From Leptolyngbya sp. FACHB-321 (lineage in GTDB: Bacteria > Cyanobacteriota > Cyanobacteriia > Leptolyngbyales > Leptolyngbyaceae), in the NCBI RefSeq assembly GCF_014695975.1, contig NZ_JACJPI010000070.1, positions 1 through 64,000 of the forward strand: a stretch of 64,000 nucleotides of DNA, in the 5' to 3' direction. Position numbers and translations under genes: made by a program. The notes under the pieces were generated by a model. That model ran no database searches, was not told the DNA's origin, and saw only the letters and a program-made list of their open reading frames with translations. Positions 16,575-26,446 of the stretch are shown in pieces (the first letter of the stretch is position 1; each line of letters opens with the position of its first letter).

Positions 16575-17581
16575 AGTGTCTTTAACTCCTGACAGTAGTT
16601 CTTTCTAAGTATTGGCAAACGTTTAACCAGCAGCCATCAAGCCTAGATTGAAGGCATAGAACGAATGGTGCAGATGGGTTAAAGCGTTAATGGATTTCAA
16701 TGGGTAAGCGATCGAGCGTTGTCTAAACATTCGCCTTGCTTCCATGCTCCTATTCAAGTGCAGGTTTAGTTTCTTAACGTCTTCCCTATAGTGAAGATCT
16801 GTTAAAAATAATTATGTCCTTGGTCGTAATTTGGTATAGAGCTTGTTGGTAAGCAAGGTTACAACGCTTGCAGTAGTCAGATTGGTAATAACAGAGTACG
16901 AGGGCTTCAGCACAAGCGCTTAACCGAATAATGGAACGTTTCAATCCAACGTCCTTATGCTTGTAGCAACTGTAATACACGCGATTGGTTACGGTTTAGG
17001 GCTGGAAACGCCTAGTTTGCTCCGTGACCGGATCAACCGTGACCAAGCTTGATGGCAACTGTGCTTCGTCTCACGGCTTATTTAGGCTTAATCACTCTTC
17101 AGAACTATTAAGCTATGAATATTAAGCTGTGAATACAGTGTATTTCTATCAACACAACTGAGCTTTTCTTCGTTAGTCTCTTTAATTTACAGAGCAATAA
17201 TTTAAGAGGCAACGATCGTCATTAAATTCCTTTCCTACTATTTTTACTAAGAGATGTGCTTTTCGCTACTTTTACTCTTGTATAAACGTTCTGTCGCAAA
17301 ACAGATGAAAGCGGCAGACACCTTTTTACACACTAAAAGATTGCTTCCTGTATAAATGTTACACAGAGATTTTTTATAGCTACTAATTCCTGATCTCTCA
17401 GGTAAGGAGTACTTTTGGTAGAGTAATGAATAGAGAAAGCTGTTTTTTCGTAGGTAAGTGAAAAAAATTCAGGGTAAAGCTGCTAAATTAAGCACGTTTT
17501 CTTTAACTGTCATTCAACTGCTAACTATTCGACTACATCAGGGAGACTTCCCTTCTTTATTAAGGGAGTGGAAGTAGAGAC
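16575..17581. other. Long divergent intergenic region
   Basis: 1007 bp between the DUF4383 gene and the hybrid kinase gene. A 64-codon minus-strand frame at 16786-16980 with six cysteines is the only candidate gene; it has no clear ribosome site and is left uncalled. Otherwise A/T-rich sequence with no repeat seen. Confidence 0.4.
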
Positions 17582-20500
17582 ATGAGTGATGAAGGTATTT
17601 CTCTAAGCGATGTTTTGTTGACAGAGGCGTTGTCCTCACGATCGCCCCACGAACTAAACTTACAGGCTGAAATTCAAATACTGCGATCGCTGGGGCAACA
17701 TCTTACACAGCCACCTCATATACTCCTGAATCACTTTGCTGAGATTGCAAAAGATCTGTGTCAAGCAGGAACAGCCGGAGTGAGCCTGCTAGAAGCAACC
17801 CTAGAGGGACAAGTCGTCCGCTGGGCTGCCCTTGCTGGAGCTTATAAGCAGTTTGAAAGATCTACCTTTCCCCTTGATGACAGCACTTGCGGTATTTGTC
17901 TAGAGCTAAGGAGCGCCCAACTATTTTCCCATCCAGAACGCTATTTCACTGCCAGACAAGCAATTACACCGTGGGCAGTTGAAGAGTTAGTAGTGCCACT
18001 TCTACTAGAAGAGAAACCAGTTGGCACGATCTGGATTGTGACCCACGATGGGCAGCGACAGTTCGATCATGAAGATGCGCAGGTCTTAACCAATCTGGCG
18101 GCGTTTCTTGCCGTGGCGTTGTCCAGCGCTCAGACCCGACAAATTGCTGAGGAGCGACAAAGAGCTTTACATGAAAGTGAATCGCGGGTGCAAACGCTAG
18201 TTAGAAATATGCCTGGAATGGTGTATCGCTATCACGGTGATACTGGCACCTTTAGCTATATTAGTTCTGCATCCCGTGAGCTTTTTGAATTAGAGCCAGA
18301 AGTGATCCTTCAAGATGCAAACGCTCTTTGGTCATTGTTTCACCCAGACGATGCACTGACTTTACGAACTTCTATTACTAGCGCCGTTCAAAATTCATTA
18401 CCCTGGCAGTGGGAAGGACGGGTGACAACGCCATCAGGTCAGTTGAAGTGGATTCAGGGTAGTTCTCGCCCAGAAAGCAGCAATGAGGGGCTAGTTTGGG
18501 ATGGCTTTGTGATTGATATTAGCGATCGCAAACGGGGTGAAGCCCATCGTCAACAGTCAGAAAACGCGCTGCGTGAGCAAAAAGCGCGTCTGCGTTTGAT
18601 CATTGAGAGTGCTAAAGACTATGCCATCTTTACTCTCGATCTCCAAGGAAACATAACCAGTTGGAACTCAGGCGCACAACGCATACTGGGCTACGAAGAA
18701 GCCGAGATTGTAGGACAAACTGGACGCATTATCTTTACGCCTGAAGATGCCGCGCTAGGAGAGCATGAAAGAGAACTGCATATTGCCCTGACTCAAGGAC
18801 GAAAAGAAAACGAGCGGTGGCATCTGCGACGCGATCGAAGTCGTTTTTGGGGTAGTGGGATTGTCATGCCCTTGAATGATGAAGACGGTGAAGTTCGAGG
18901 CTTCGTCAAAATTTTGCAGGACAAAACGACTCAGCGACAGGCGGCAGAAGACCTGCGCCAAAGTGAAGCTCGGCTCCAGCTTGCTCTTAGCGTTGGGCGC
19001 ATGGGCAGTTGGGATTGGAATCTGCAAACCAACGTTGTTAGATGGTCAGAAGGGCACTTTACCCTACTAGGCTTACAGCCAGGTGAGGTTGAACCTAGCT
19101 ACACCACCTGGCAGAACAGTATTCACCCAGAGGACTTAGCGGTAACCGAAGCAGCCTTGCACCAGACATTGGAGGCAAAGGTAGAGTATCACCACCAGTA
19201 CCGCTGTAGGTGGCGCGATGGCTCAGTGCACTGGCTAGAAGCGAGAGGGCAATATTCCTACGCTAGTGATGGGCAGCCGACTCGTATGATCGGCATCATT
19301 ATCGACATTTCCGATCGCAAGCAGGTAGAGCACGAACGAGAGCAATTACTTGTCAATGAGCAGGCAGCACGGGAGGCAGCCGAAACCGCTAATCGGATTA
19401 AGGATGAGTTTTTGGCAGTGTTATCGCATGAGCTACGATCGCCCCTCAATCCCATCTTGGGCTGGGTTGGCTTACTTCGTAATGGTAGGCTCGACGCAGT
19501 GCAGTCGTCTCAGGCATTAGAAACGATCGAGCGTAATGCCAGATTACAGGTGCAGCTCATTGAAGATTTGTTAGACATCTCTCGAATTCTGCGCGGCAAA
19601 CTCACCTTAAATCAGGTTCCCATCAATCTAATCACCACTATTGAAGCGGCTATGGAAACCGTGCGGCTGGCAGCAGAGGCTAAAGGCGTTGCCTTGAACT
19701 TTGTACTTGCGACTGAGAGCGAAAGGAACCATGAATCGCAACCTGCTAGAGCGCACACGTCTTTCTCTTCTCGCTCCTCTAACCGTCCGTCCATCAGGGT
19801 TTTAGGAGATTCTGTACGCCTTCAGCAAGTAATGTGGAATTTGCTGTCTAACGGCGTTAAGTTCACGCCTGAGAGCGGTCAAGTAGAAATCCGGTTGGAG
19901 CAAGTTGGCGGTCAGAAAGCAGAAGCGCTGAGCGGCGATCGCTCGTCTCAAGTATCACTCTCTTCTGCATACTCCCCCGCCTTTGCTCAAATCACTGTCA
20001 GCGATACGGGTAGAGGCATTCCAGCCGCTTTCCTGCCGTATGTGTTTGAGTCGTTTCGGCAAGCCGACAGCACGACAACCCGTTCGTTCGGTGGGTTAGG
20101 GTTAGGGTTAGCGATCGTCCGTCAATTGGTCGAACTGCACGGCGGCTCAGTGTATGCAGATAGCTCCGGTGAAGAGCAGGGAGCCGTGTTTACAGTTAGG
20201 CTACCACTGCTAAGAGAGAATGACAGGACGAAAGTTGAAGACAATCCTGTGTGCTTTATGCCTCATGCCTCATGCCTGACCGGTATGCAAGTGCTGGTAG
20301 TTGATGATGAGCCAGACGCAAGAGACTTTATCACCTTCATGCTGGAGCAAAATGGTGCCATTGTCACCTCGGTGCCCTCTGCAAGCGATGCACTGCAAGC
20401 GATCGCCCAAACAAAACCGGACGTGCTAATTAGCGATATCGGTATGCCTGAAATGGATGGTTATGACCTCATCAGGCAAATTCGGTCAATGGTGAAAGGC

Positions 20501-20662
20501 AAGCAAGTGCTGGCGATCGCGCTGACTGCCTACGCTGGAGAAGTCGATCGCCAGCAGGCGATTGCGGCAGGGTTTCAGGAACACGTGACCAAGCCAGTCG
20601 AACCAGAAACCTTGATTCAGATTATTCAACAACAGTTAAATCAACCACTTGATGGCGACTAA
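17582..20662 (+). CDS. Hybrid sensor histidine kinase (GAF-PAS-PAS-PAS-HisKA-HATPase-REC)
   Basis: A cytosolic hybrid kinase of 1026 residues. The order is an N-terminal GAF domain (about 30-180), three PAS domains (about 205-315, 335-455, 460-580; two are followed by VIDISDRK-type PAC ends), a HisKA domain with LSHELRSPLNP carrying the phosphorylated His, and a HATPase domain (N box NLLSNGVKF, DTGRGI, GGLGLGLAIV). A receiver domain follows from about 902 (VVDDEPD, acceptor Asp in LISDIGMPEMDG, Lys in HVTKP). A stretch of about 35 residues between HisKA and the ATP site is Ser/Arg-rich and repeat-like. There is no membrane segment, so the signal is internal (redox, light or small molecule). 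No partner regulator is fused or adjacent except the degenerate receiver encoded convergently downstream. Confidence 0.93.
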   Translation: MSDEGISLSDVLLTEALSSRSPHELNLQAEIQILRSLGQHLTQPPHILLNHFAEIAKDLCQAGTAGVSLLEATLEGQVVRWAALAGAYKQFERSTFPLDDSTCGICLELRSAQLFSHPERYFTARQAITPWAVEELVVPLLLEEKPVGTIWIVTHDGQRQFDHEDAQVLTNLAAFLAVALSSAQTRQIAEERQRALHESESRVQTLVRNMPGMVYRYHGDTGTFSYISSASRELFELEPEVILQDANALWSLFHPDDALTLRTSITSAVQNSLPWQWEGRVTTPSGQLKWIQGSSRPESSNEGLVWDGFVIDISDRKRGEAHRQQSENALREQKARLRLIIESAKDYAIFTLDLQGNITSWNSGAQRILGYEEAEIVGQTGRIIFTPEDAALGEHERELHIALTQGRKENERWHLRRDRSRFWGSGIVMPLNDEDGEVRGFVKILQDKTTQRQAAEDLRQSEARLQLALSVGRMGSWDWNLQTNVVRWSEGHFTLLGLQPGEVEPSYTTWQNSIHPEDLAVTEAALHQTLEAKVEYHHQYRCRWRDGSVHWLEARGQYSYASDGQPTRMIGIIIDISDRKQVEHEREQLLVNEQAAREAAETANRIKDEFLAVLSHELRSPLNPILGWVGLLRNGRLDAVQSSQALETIERNARLQVQLIEDLLDISRILRGKLTLNQVPINLITTIEAAMETVRLAAEAKGVALNFVLATESERNHESQPARAHTSFSSRSSNRPSIRVLGDSVRLQQVMWNLLSNGVKFTPESGQVEIRLEQVGGQKAEALSGDRSSQVSLSSAYSPAFAQITVSDTGRGIPAAFLPYVFESFRQADSTTTRSFGGLGLGLAIVRQLVELHGGSVYADSSGEEQGAVFTVRLPLLRENDRTKVEDNPVCFMPHASCLTGMQVLVVDDEPDARDFITFMLEQNGAIVTSVPSASDALQAIAQTKPDVLISDIGMPEMDGYDLIRQIRSMVKGKQVLAIALTAYAGEVDRQQAIAAGFQEHVTKPVEPETLIQIIQQQLNQPLDGD

Positions 20663-20708
20663 AAAACACCCTTATACCGCTTCTGCCAAGGAATGAGAAC
20701 TAAACGCC

Positions 20709-21107
20709 CTAAACAGGACATAGACGATACAGAAGTTCCATCAACTGGTCACCATGTTCAAGGTAGGTGATGTATTCATAGGCACCAAGCTGAACATCTT
20801 GACCTTCCAGATCTTCCCCATACTTTTCTGCCAGCACCACAATAAAGGCATTGATAGAATGTTCTGCACTCTGCTGACGAATTGCTCGACCGCCATCAAG
20901 CAACTGGTCGATCGACTGCCCTACCTGGTTAATCAAAATAAGCTCAATCTTTAGTGCCCCTTCTCTAACCCGCTCGATCGCATCTTTAACATCCAGCGAC
21001 ACAATGACACGGTAACCCCATCGCTGCACATTATGCACTAGGGCTGGTCGTACCTCGTCATCTGATTCAACAATCAGGATAACTGGAGGCTGTTGATCGG
21101 TACTCAT
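20709..21107 (-). CDS. Pseudo-receiver (degenerate response-regulator domain)
   Basis: 132 residues with the receiver fold pattern (VILIVESDDEVRPALV, hydrophobic strand LILIN, VVLAEKYGE). The phospho-acceptor Asp is replaced by Asn60 (LILINQ), the acidic pocket reads ESDD rather than VDDE, and the conserved Lys before Pro is Tyr (YITYLEH). It therefore probably cannot be phosphorylated in the normal way and may work by protein binding. No output domain is present. It is convergent with the hybrid kinase gene and ends 46 bp from it. Confidence 0.75.
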   Translation of the reverse strand: MSTDQQPPVILIVESDDEVRPALVHNVQRWGYRVIVSLDVKDAIERVREGALKIELILINQVGQSIDQLLDGGRAIRQQSAEHSINAFIVVLAEKYGEDLEGQDVQLGAYEYITYLEHGDQLMELLYRLCPV

Positions 21108-21499
21108 TTTGTGCTAGCTCATCCTAAAGAATCATCAGCCAAGGATCTATAGCAGTCGAAGAAAACTTCAGGACAGATATCCACCTTGAATCTCCTTTAA
21201 GCAAGGGTTTCCATTCATCATGTTGCTATAGAGCCTGCTCCCAAGACGACTTTGTACTGTAGCAATTTAACACCAGATGTATGCACTCATATTCATATGT
21301 GCTTTCCCAAAGAGAAAAGGTTTGAGCTTTATTCTGGTTTAACTTTTACGATTAATCGATCGCTAGAGTAGAAGCGGCTAAAGAGCGTTTCACAAAGCTT
21401 ACGCATCATCTACTTTAAACACTGAGCGTCATTTGCATATATATATATAATTGGGATATTGGGTAAGAAGGCTTTGAGCAGCAGACAGCAGTCTTATCC
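21108..21499. other. Intergenic region, no gene seen
   Basis: Holds the promoter region of the pseudo-receiver gene and a short alternating AT tract near 21438-21450. Confidence 0.4.
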
Positions 21500-22213
21500 T
21501 TATGCAGAAAGGCTTGGTATTTCCCCAAGTAAGCGATCGTATTCGTCTTTAACCATCCTGAAACACTCACAGGCAGAAGCTTCTAACCCTGGCAAATCAA
21601 GGATTTCGACAGTACCACGATGGTAACGAATAAGACCAGCCTCCTGAAATCTTTGGGCTGTTTGGGTAACACCTGCACGACGTACACCAATCATTTCTGC
21701 AATAAATTCCTGGGTTAGCCTGAGAGTAGGCTGTTCCATACGGTCTTGAACCTCTAGCAACCAGCGTGCAAAACGTTGCTCCATACTATGGAGAGTGTTA
21801 CAGGCCGTTGTCTGTGAAATCTGGGCAATGAATGCTTGAGTATAGAGCAGCATTACATCGCGCATTTCCTTATTGGTATCAAATTCATCCAGCAGCACCT
21901 TTGCATCTAGTCTTAGAGCGCTACCTGCAACCTGCACAATATAAGTAGTCTGGGTCGTCTCTCTACCACCCATAAAGGCATTGATGCCGAGTACTTCTCG
22001 CTTGCCGATAATACCCGTTTCAGCCGTATCCCCATTCAGCATACTCAGGGTGATCGAGAGCGCACAATCCAGAGGAAAGTAAAGGTCAATGATCGGCGCA
22101 CCCGGTTCGTGGATACGCTGCCCCCGTTCCAGACGCACCAGCTTCAAATGAGGATCAAGCTTCTCGTATAGCGTACGGGGCAAGGCATTAAGTAAGTGGT
22201 TTTGAGGTGCCAT
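21500..22213 (-). CDS. Crp/Fnr-family transcriptional regulator
   Basis: 237 residues. A cyclic-nucleotide-binding-like beta barrel (about 20-130) precedes a winged helix with LTQEFIAEMIGVRRAGVTQTAQRF as the DNA-recognition helix pair. The barrel lacks the RxS phosphate-binding motif of true cAMP receptors, so it may bind another ligand or none. No cysteine cluster for an Fnr iron-sulfur centre is seen. I use the ATG at 22213 (AAAGG seven bases ahead) rather than an upstream TTG. It belongs to the numerous cyanobacterial Crp-like regulators of unknown target. The gal operon lies 600 bp away, divergent, and could be a target. Confidence 0.85.
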   Translation of the reverse strand: MAPQNHLLNALPRTLYEKLDPHLKLVRLERGQRIHEPGAPIIDLYFPLDCALSITLSMLNGDTAETGIIGKREVLGINAFMGGRETTQTTYIVQVAGSALRLDAKVLLDEFDTNKEMRDVMLLYTQAFIAQISQTTACNTLHSMEQRFARWLLEVQDRMEQPTLRLTQEFIAEMIGVRRAGVTQTAQRFQEAGLIRYHRGTVEILDLPGLEASACECFRMVKDEYDRLLGEIPSLSA

Positions 22214-22812
22214 ATACAACCTTTCGATAAAGAGAGAAAATTACGGTAAGTTTTAGATAAGTAAGCTACAGCTTTGTGAAGCAATAAAGATGTAGTTTAC
22301 GCAAATAAAAACGGCTGCAATCCAAGAAATGACTATTAGTGCAGTCACTACATATAAATGGCTAAGTAGCTGGGCGCAACTATCTACAAAACGCATCTCG
22401 ATCGACTGAGCACTTGCGCCGAGGTCTCAATGCTCCTAGTTCCGTGTGGCAATGGGTTGAGCGCAGCCGAAACCCAGTCTCTCAGGAATGCTTAATTTAG
22501 CCCTCCTACTTAAGTATACAAAAGCTACCCTTGTACCTCTCTTATTTTCAGCGCAGCGACATAGTAGCGTGAGAACAGCAACCAGAACGACGCACTATGA
22601 CTTTTAAGGTTCAGAACTTAGATTGAGCAATCGCCTGAAGTGAAGCGCTCGCTTTCAGAAACAGATCACTGAATCGGCTGAACCAGCAACATCGGTTCAG
22701 ATCATGCAATAACAATTAAATTCTGAGTAATGAATCCTAAATAGCTGCGAAAATAGTATATGTGGGTGCCTAACAGGGCATCCTTAGCAGATGCAGTTTG
22801 GTTGAGTCCCTC
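22214..22812. other. Divergent intergenic region upstream of the gal operon
   Basis: Promoter space for the Crp-like gene and the GH2-gal operon. It contains a GAGCGCAGCCGAAAC element near 22460 (also near 2680) and a copy of the TGCTYAATTTAGCCC element at 22489. No gene is seen. Confidence 0.45.
22489..22509. repeat. Dispersed intergenic element TGCTYAATTTAGCCCTCC, copy 2
   Basis: 20 of 21 positions match the copy at 14882-14902. Confidence 0.6.
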
Positions 22813-24786
22813 ATGAAAACCTTCGGTAAATGTCTCGAAGAACAATATCCGTGCGATCTGGCGAGCACAACCAGATTGCAGACCGATTTAGCGTATCCCC
22901 GCCCCCAACTTCAACGCTCTCAGTGGACTTCCCTTAACGGTACATGGAAGTTCACTTACGATGATGAAGGGCAGTATACGCGCCCCAGTAACATTCCGCT
23001 TTGGGATCAGTCTATAGAAGTTCCCTTCGCTCCCGAATCTATCCGTAGTGGTATTCACAACACTGGGTTTCATACTAATTGCTGGTATGAGCGCGAATTT
23101 GATGTAATGCCTGGGGACGATCGCGTTTTGCTGCACTTTGGTGCCGTCGATTACCGGGCGCGGGTTTGGGTCAATGGGCAGTTTATGGCTGACCACGAAG
23201 GCGGGCATACTCCTTTTTCAATGGATATTACGGCGGTTTTGCACCCAGAAGGACGCCAAACGGTGACGGTCTGGGCAGAAGACGACCCGCATGACCTGGC
23301 AAAACCCAGAGGCAAGCAAGACTGGCAGCGAGAACCGCATAGCATTTGGTATCCCCGCACCAGTGGCATTTGGCAAACAGTGTGGCTAGAGCAAGTACCA
23401 CAGACCTACATCGATCGCCTCAAGTGGACACCCCACTTTGACCGTTGGGAGATTGGCTTTGAGGCATTTGTGGCGGGCAAAACTCAGAAAGAAATGCAGC
23501 TAAAGGTGCGGCTAACCGTGGGCAACCAACTGCTGGTTAACGATACCTATGAAGTGCTAAACGGTGAAATTCATCGCCGCATTGCCTTGTCTGACCCAGG
23601 CATTGACGACTACCGCAACGAGTTGCTGTGGAGTCCAGAAAAGCCAACCCTCATTGATGCTGACATTCAGCTTTGGTGTCAGGGGCAACTCGTGGACGTA
23701 GTGCAATCCTACACGGCAATGCGGACGGTTAGCATCCAGCGCGATCGCTTCATGCTGAACGGGCACCCGTACTATCTACGTCTAGTGCTAGATCAGGGCT
23801 ATTGGGAAGAAACGCTGATGACCGCTCCCTCAGATGAGGCACTGCGGCGTGATGTCGAGCTTGCCAAGCAGATGGGCTTTAATGGCGTGCGGAAGCACCA
23901 GAAGATTGAAGATCCTCGCTTTCTCTATTGGGCAGATGTGCTAGGGCTGATGGTTTGGGAAGAAATGCCCAGTGCCTATCGCTTTACGCCTAAAGCGGTC
24001 GAACGGCTCATGAAAGAATGGACAGAGACGATCGAGCGAGATGCCAGCCATCCTTGTATTGTCGTCTGGGTGCCGTTTAACGAATCCTGGGGTGTGCCCG
24101 ATCTAACGGCAACTCCGGCACACCAACACTGTGTACAGGCGCTCTACCATCTCACCAAAACGCTCGATCCCACTCGACCTGTCATTGGCAACGATGGTTG
24201 GGAAAGTACAGCTACCGATATCCTGGCAATTCACGACTACGACACCAAGCCGTTGCGCTTAGCTAAACGCTATGGTCCTGAAGTGAAGCTATCAGATTTG
24301 TTCGATCGCCAGCGTCCGGGTGGTCGCGTGCTCACGCTGGATGGCTACCCACATCAGGGGCAGCCGATTATGCTGACGGAGTTTGGTGGCATTGCCTTCA
24401 CAAAGCCCGAAGAGAATCCTCACACTTGGGGCTACACTCGCTCCCACAATGCTCCAGAGCTGCAACTGCAATACACTGCGCTGTTACAAACGGTGAACAA
24501 AGTGGAAATGTTTAGTGGCTTCTGTTACACCCAGTTGACCGACACATTCCAGGAGGCCAATGGACTGCTTTATATCGATCGCACCCCTAAGTTTCCGTTA
24601 GAGGCGATCGCATCTGCCACTTTGGGAAGGGGCATTAACAACGAGGACGATACTATCCTTCTAGAATCTGTCAAAGTGGCATGGTCACAAATGGAAGATG
24701 TATTCTCAGACGCTCTTAAAGCCAGACGGACGCAACCTCATCCTGTACAGTCGCCAACCCATTGCGGCGGGGATTATTGCCCCTAG
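22813..24786 (+). CDS. Glycoside hydrolase family 2 (beta-galactosidase/glucuronidase type)
   Basis: A cytosolic enzyme with no signal peptide, about 657 residues. The GH2 order is present: a sugar-binding jelly roll (LNGTWKFTYDD, WYEREFDV, HEGGHTPF), an immunoglobulin-like domain, and a TIM barrel with acid/base Glu in FNESWG and nucleophile Glu in LTEFGG. Hydrolysis of terminal beta-galactosides or related sugars fits the adjacent galT and galK. The ATG at 22813 and a TTG five codons earlier are both possible; neither has a strong ribosome site. The last 29 codons overlap galT in another frame. That end (Arg/Pro/His-rich, no GH2 conservation) looks like read-through after loss of the original stop. 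Confidence 0.88.
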   Translation: MKTFGKCLEEQYPCDLASTTRLQTDLAYPRPQLQRSQWTSLNGTWKFTYDDEGQYTRPSNIPLWDQSIEVPFAPESIRSGIHNTGFHTNCWYEREFDVMPGDDRVLLHFGAVDYRARVWVNGQFMADHEGGHTPFSMDITAVLHPEGRQTVTVWAEDDPHDLAKPRGKQDWQREPHSIWYPRTSGIWQTVWLEQVPQTYIDRLKWTPHFDRWEIGFEAFVAGKTQKEMQLKVRLTVGNQLLVNDTYEVLNGEIHRRIALSDPGIDDYRNELLWSPEKPTLIDADIQLWCQGQLVDVVQSYTAMRTVSIQRDRFMLNGHPYYLRLVLDQGYWEETLMTAPSDEALRRDVELAKQMGFNGVRKHQKIEDPRFLYWADVLGLMVWEEMPSAYRFTPKAVERLMKEWTETIERDASHPCIVVWVPFNESWGVPDLTATPAHQHCVQALYHLTKTLDPTRPVIGNDGWESTATDILAIHDYDTKPLRLAKRYGPEVKLSDLFDRQRPGGRVLTLDGYPHQGQPIMLTEFGGIAFTKPEENPHTWGYTRSHNAPELQLQYTALLQTVNKVEMFSGFCYTQLTDTFQEANGLLYIDRTPKFPLEAIASATLGRGINNEDDTILLESVKVAWSQMEDVFSDALKARRTQPHPVQSPTHCGGDYCP

Positions 24787-25798
24787 TCCAAGCAACGACC
24801 CCGTTCAAGCGAATCCTCACCTGCGCTGGCATCCCCTGCGCGGTGAGTGGGTTGCCTATGCTAGCCATCGACAGGGGCGGACGTTTATGCCGCCCCCTGA
24901 ATATAATCCGCTGGCTCCAACCAAAGACCCTCAGTTCCCGACCGAACTGCCACAGGGAAACTATGACATTGCGGTTTTCCCTAATCGCTTTCCCTCGTTA
25001 ACGCCCTTAGCGGCAGATGCACCCTCAACTATTGTGGAGACGCTGCCTGCAAACGGCGCTTGTGAAGTCGTTGTGTTTACCCAAGACCCAGAGGCATCAT
25101 TGAGTTCTTTGCCGCTAGATCATCTGGAACTCCTGTTTCAGGTGTGGAGCGATCGTACTCGTGCCATTAGCGAGCATCCCCAAATTCAGTACGTCCTGCC
25201 GTTTGAAAACAAAGGCGTTGAAGTCGGTGTAACGCTACATCATCCTCACGGACAAATCTACGCTTATCCCTTTGTGCCACCAGTTCCGGCGCGGTTGGGC
25301 GAGTGCCAACTTGACTATTACCAGCAGCATCAACAGGGCTTATTGCAAGGCTTAATTCAAAACGAAATTTCTGATCAGCAACGGGTGCTGTATCAAGATG
25401 AGTGGGCGATCGCTTTCGTCCCCGTGTGCGCCCGTTATCCATACGAAGTCTGGATTGCGCCGATTAAACCCGTTGCTACGTTTATGGATTTGACCGCAGA
25501 GCAGCGATCGAGCCTTGCCAAAGCCCTCAAAACCGTGACGCTTAAATATGACGGCTTGTGGAATCGTCCCTTCCCTTATTTGATGGCATGGTTTCAGGCT
25601 CCACTCGATGGACAACCTCATCCCGAATGGCATCTACACGCGGAGTTTTACCCACCCTACCGCACGTCAGACAGACTCAAGTACCTGGCAGGAACAGAAC
25701 TTGCTGCCGGAATGTTTGCGAACGATGCGTTGCCCGAGGCAAAAGCAAAAGAGTTACAAGCAGTAACTGTTGAGCTAGAACAGGTCGTGCCGGTTTGA
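24698..25798 (+). CDS. galT: Galactose-1-phosphate uridylyltransferase
   Basis: Leloir-pathway enzyme: UDP-glucose plus galactose-1-phosphate gives glucose-1-phosphate plus UDP-galactose. The HIT-like active site HHPHGQ (His as the uridylylated nucleophile) and the family opening KPDGRNLILYSRQPI are present, as are NPHLRWHPLRGEW and WHLHAEFYPP. At 366 residues the length is normal. The conserved N-terminus confirms the ATG at 24698 even though it overlaps the GH2 gene by 89 bp. A typical zinc-ligand CxxC is absent, as in many bacterial forms. It makes the UDP-galactose that Glf (39890) would use. Confidence 0.95.
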   Translation: MYSQTLLKPDGRNLILYSRQPIAAGIIAPSPSNDPVQANPHLRWHPLRGEWVAYASHRQGRTFMPPPEYNPLAPTKDPQFPTELPQGNYDIAVFPNRFPSLTPLAADAPSTIVETLPANGACEVVVFTQDPEASLSSLPLDHLELLFQVWSDRTRAISEHPQIQYVLPFENKGVEVGVTLHHPHGQIYAYPFVPPVPARLGECQLDYYQQHQQGLLQGLIQNEISDQQRVLYQDEWAIAFVPVCARYPYEVWIAPIKPVATFMDLTAEQRSSLAKALKTVTLKYDGLWNRPFPYLMAWFQAPLDGQPHPEWHLHAEFYPPYRTSDRLKYLAGTELAAGMFANDALPEAKAKELQAVTVELEQVVPV

Positions 25799-26112
25799 AG
25801 GGGACGATCGCAAAAATATGCTCTCATCAGTTGTGTACCTGAGCACAACTTCATGTAACGCTGGATACCCATTTTGCTTGAGCAGAGTCAGCGTTAAGAA
25901 TGAAGTGCAATGGCTAAAGGTGTTTTCTAATAAGGAAGTAACTCATACCAACTTCGGATGAAGCTACATAGAATAAAAACGGAGTGAAGCCGAATAGAAC
26001 CCAGCAGAGCAAAGACTATTGTTGGTTTCATGTGCTTAACCCAATTAATCAACAATTCTATGTCTCTTCAAAAAGAACTGGTATGTACTAGAACAAAAAT
26101 GGAGCAACCCTT
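25799..26112. other. Intergenic region, no gene seen
   Basis: 314 bp between galT and a small gene within the gal region. No terminator is evident, so a continuous transcript is possible. Confidence 0.4.
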
Positions 26113-26340
26113 ATGAGCAGTGGTCATGCCAGTCATAAAGGTGGTGGAATCAAACAAAGTCACGACAATGGACAACTTGATTCTGCTGCTACAACGCCAG
26201 TCGCTAATCCAGAAGATCTACTAGGCGAAGGGGAAGGCTATCCTTTCAACGCGCAGGGTACAGAGGTTAATCCTGCTGCTACAGAACGTCCTCAAGAATC
26301 CTCGGCAGAGCCTCAGCAGAGCGGGCAATCCAACACGTGA
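26113..26340 (+). CDS. Small hydrophilic disordered protein
   Basis: 75 residues, rich in Ser, Gly, Gln, Glu, Asn and Ala, with His/Lys near the start. No domain is recognised, and it is likely unfolded. GGAG lies about ten bases before the ATG. Its composition recalls the small disordered protein at 10919-11158 and other stress-associated hydrophilins, but the two share no clear alignment. It sits between galT and the DUF2243 gene, about 100 bp from the latter. Confidence 0.6.
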   Translation: MSSGHASHKGGGIKQSHDNGQLDSAATTPVANPEDLLGEGEGYPFNAQGTEVNPAATERPQESSAEPQQSGQSNT

Positions 26341-26446
26341 TTACTGGCGTAAACAGGTTGATTGGGTCTTCTTCATGCCGTCTGCTTTCACAATGTCAAT
26401 AACAACATAAGACGGTAGTGAAGCAAGCAAGCAGTGAAGTAAGGAA

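Noticed and set aside
16786-16980. 64-codon minus-strand frame with six cysteines
   Set aside because: No ribosome site, lies in an A/T-rich spacer, no recognised motif; could be chance.
21434-21450. Alternating AT tract as a replication or phase-variable element
   Set aside because: Too short and isolated; no supporting origin boxes or gene start nearby.
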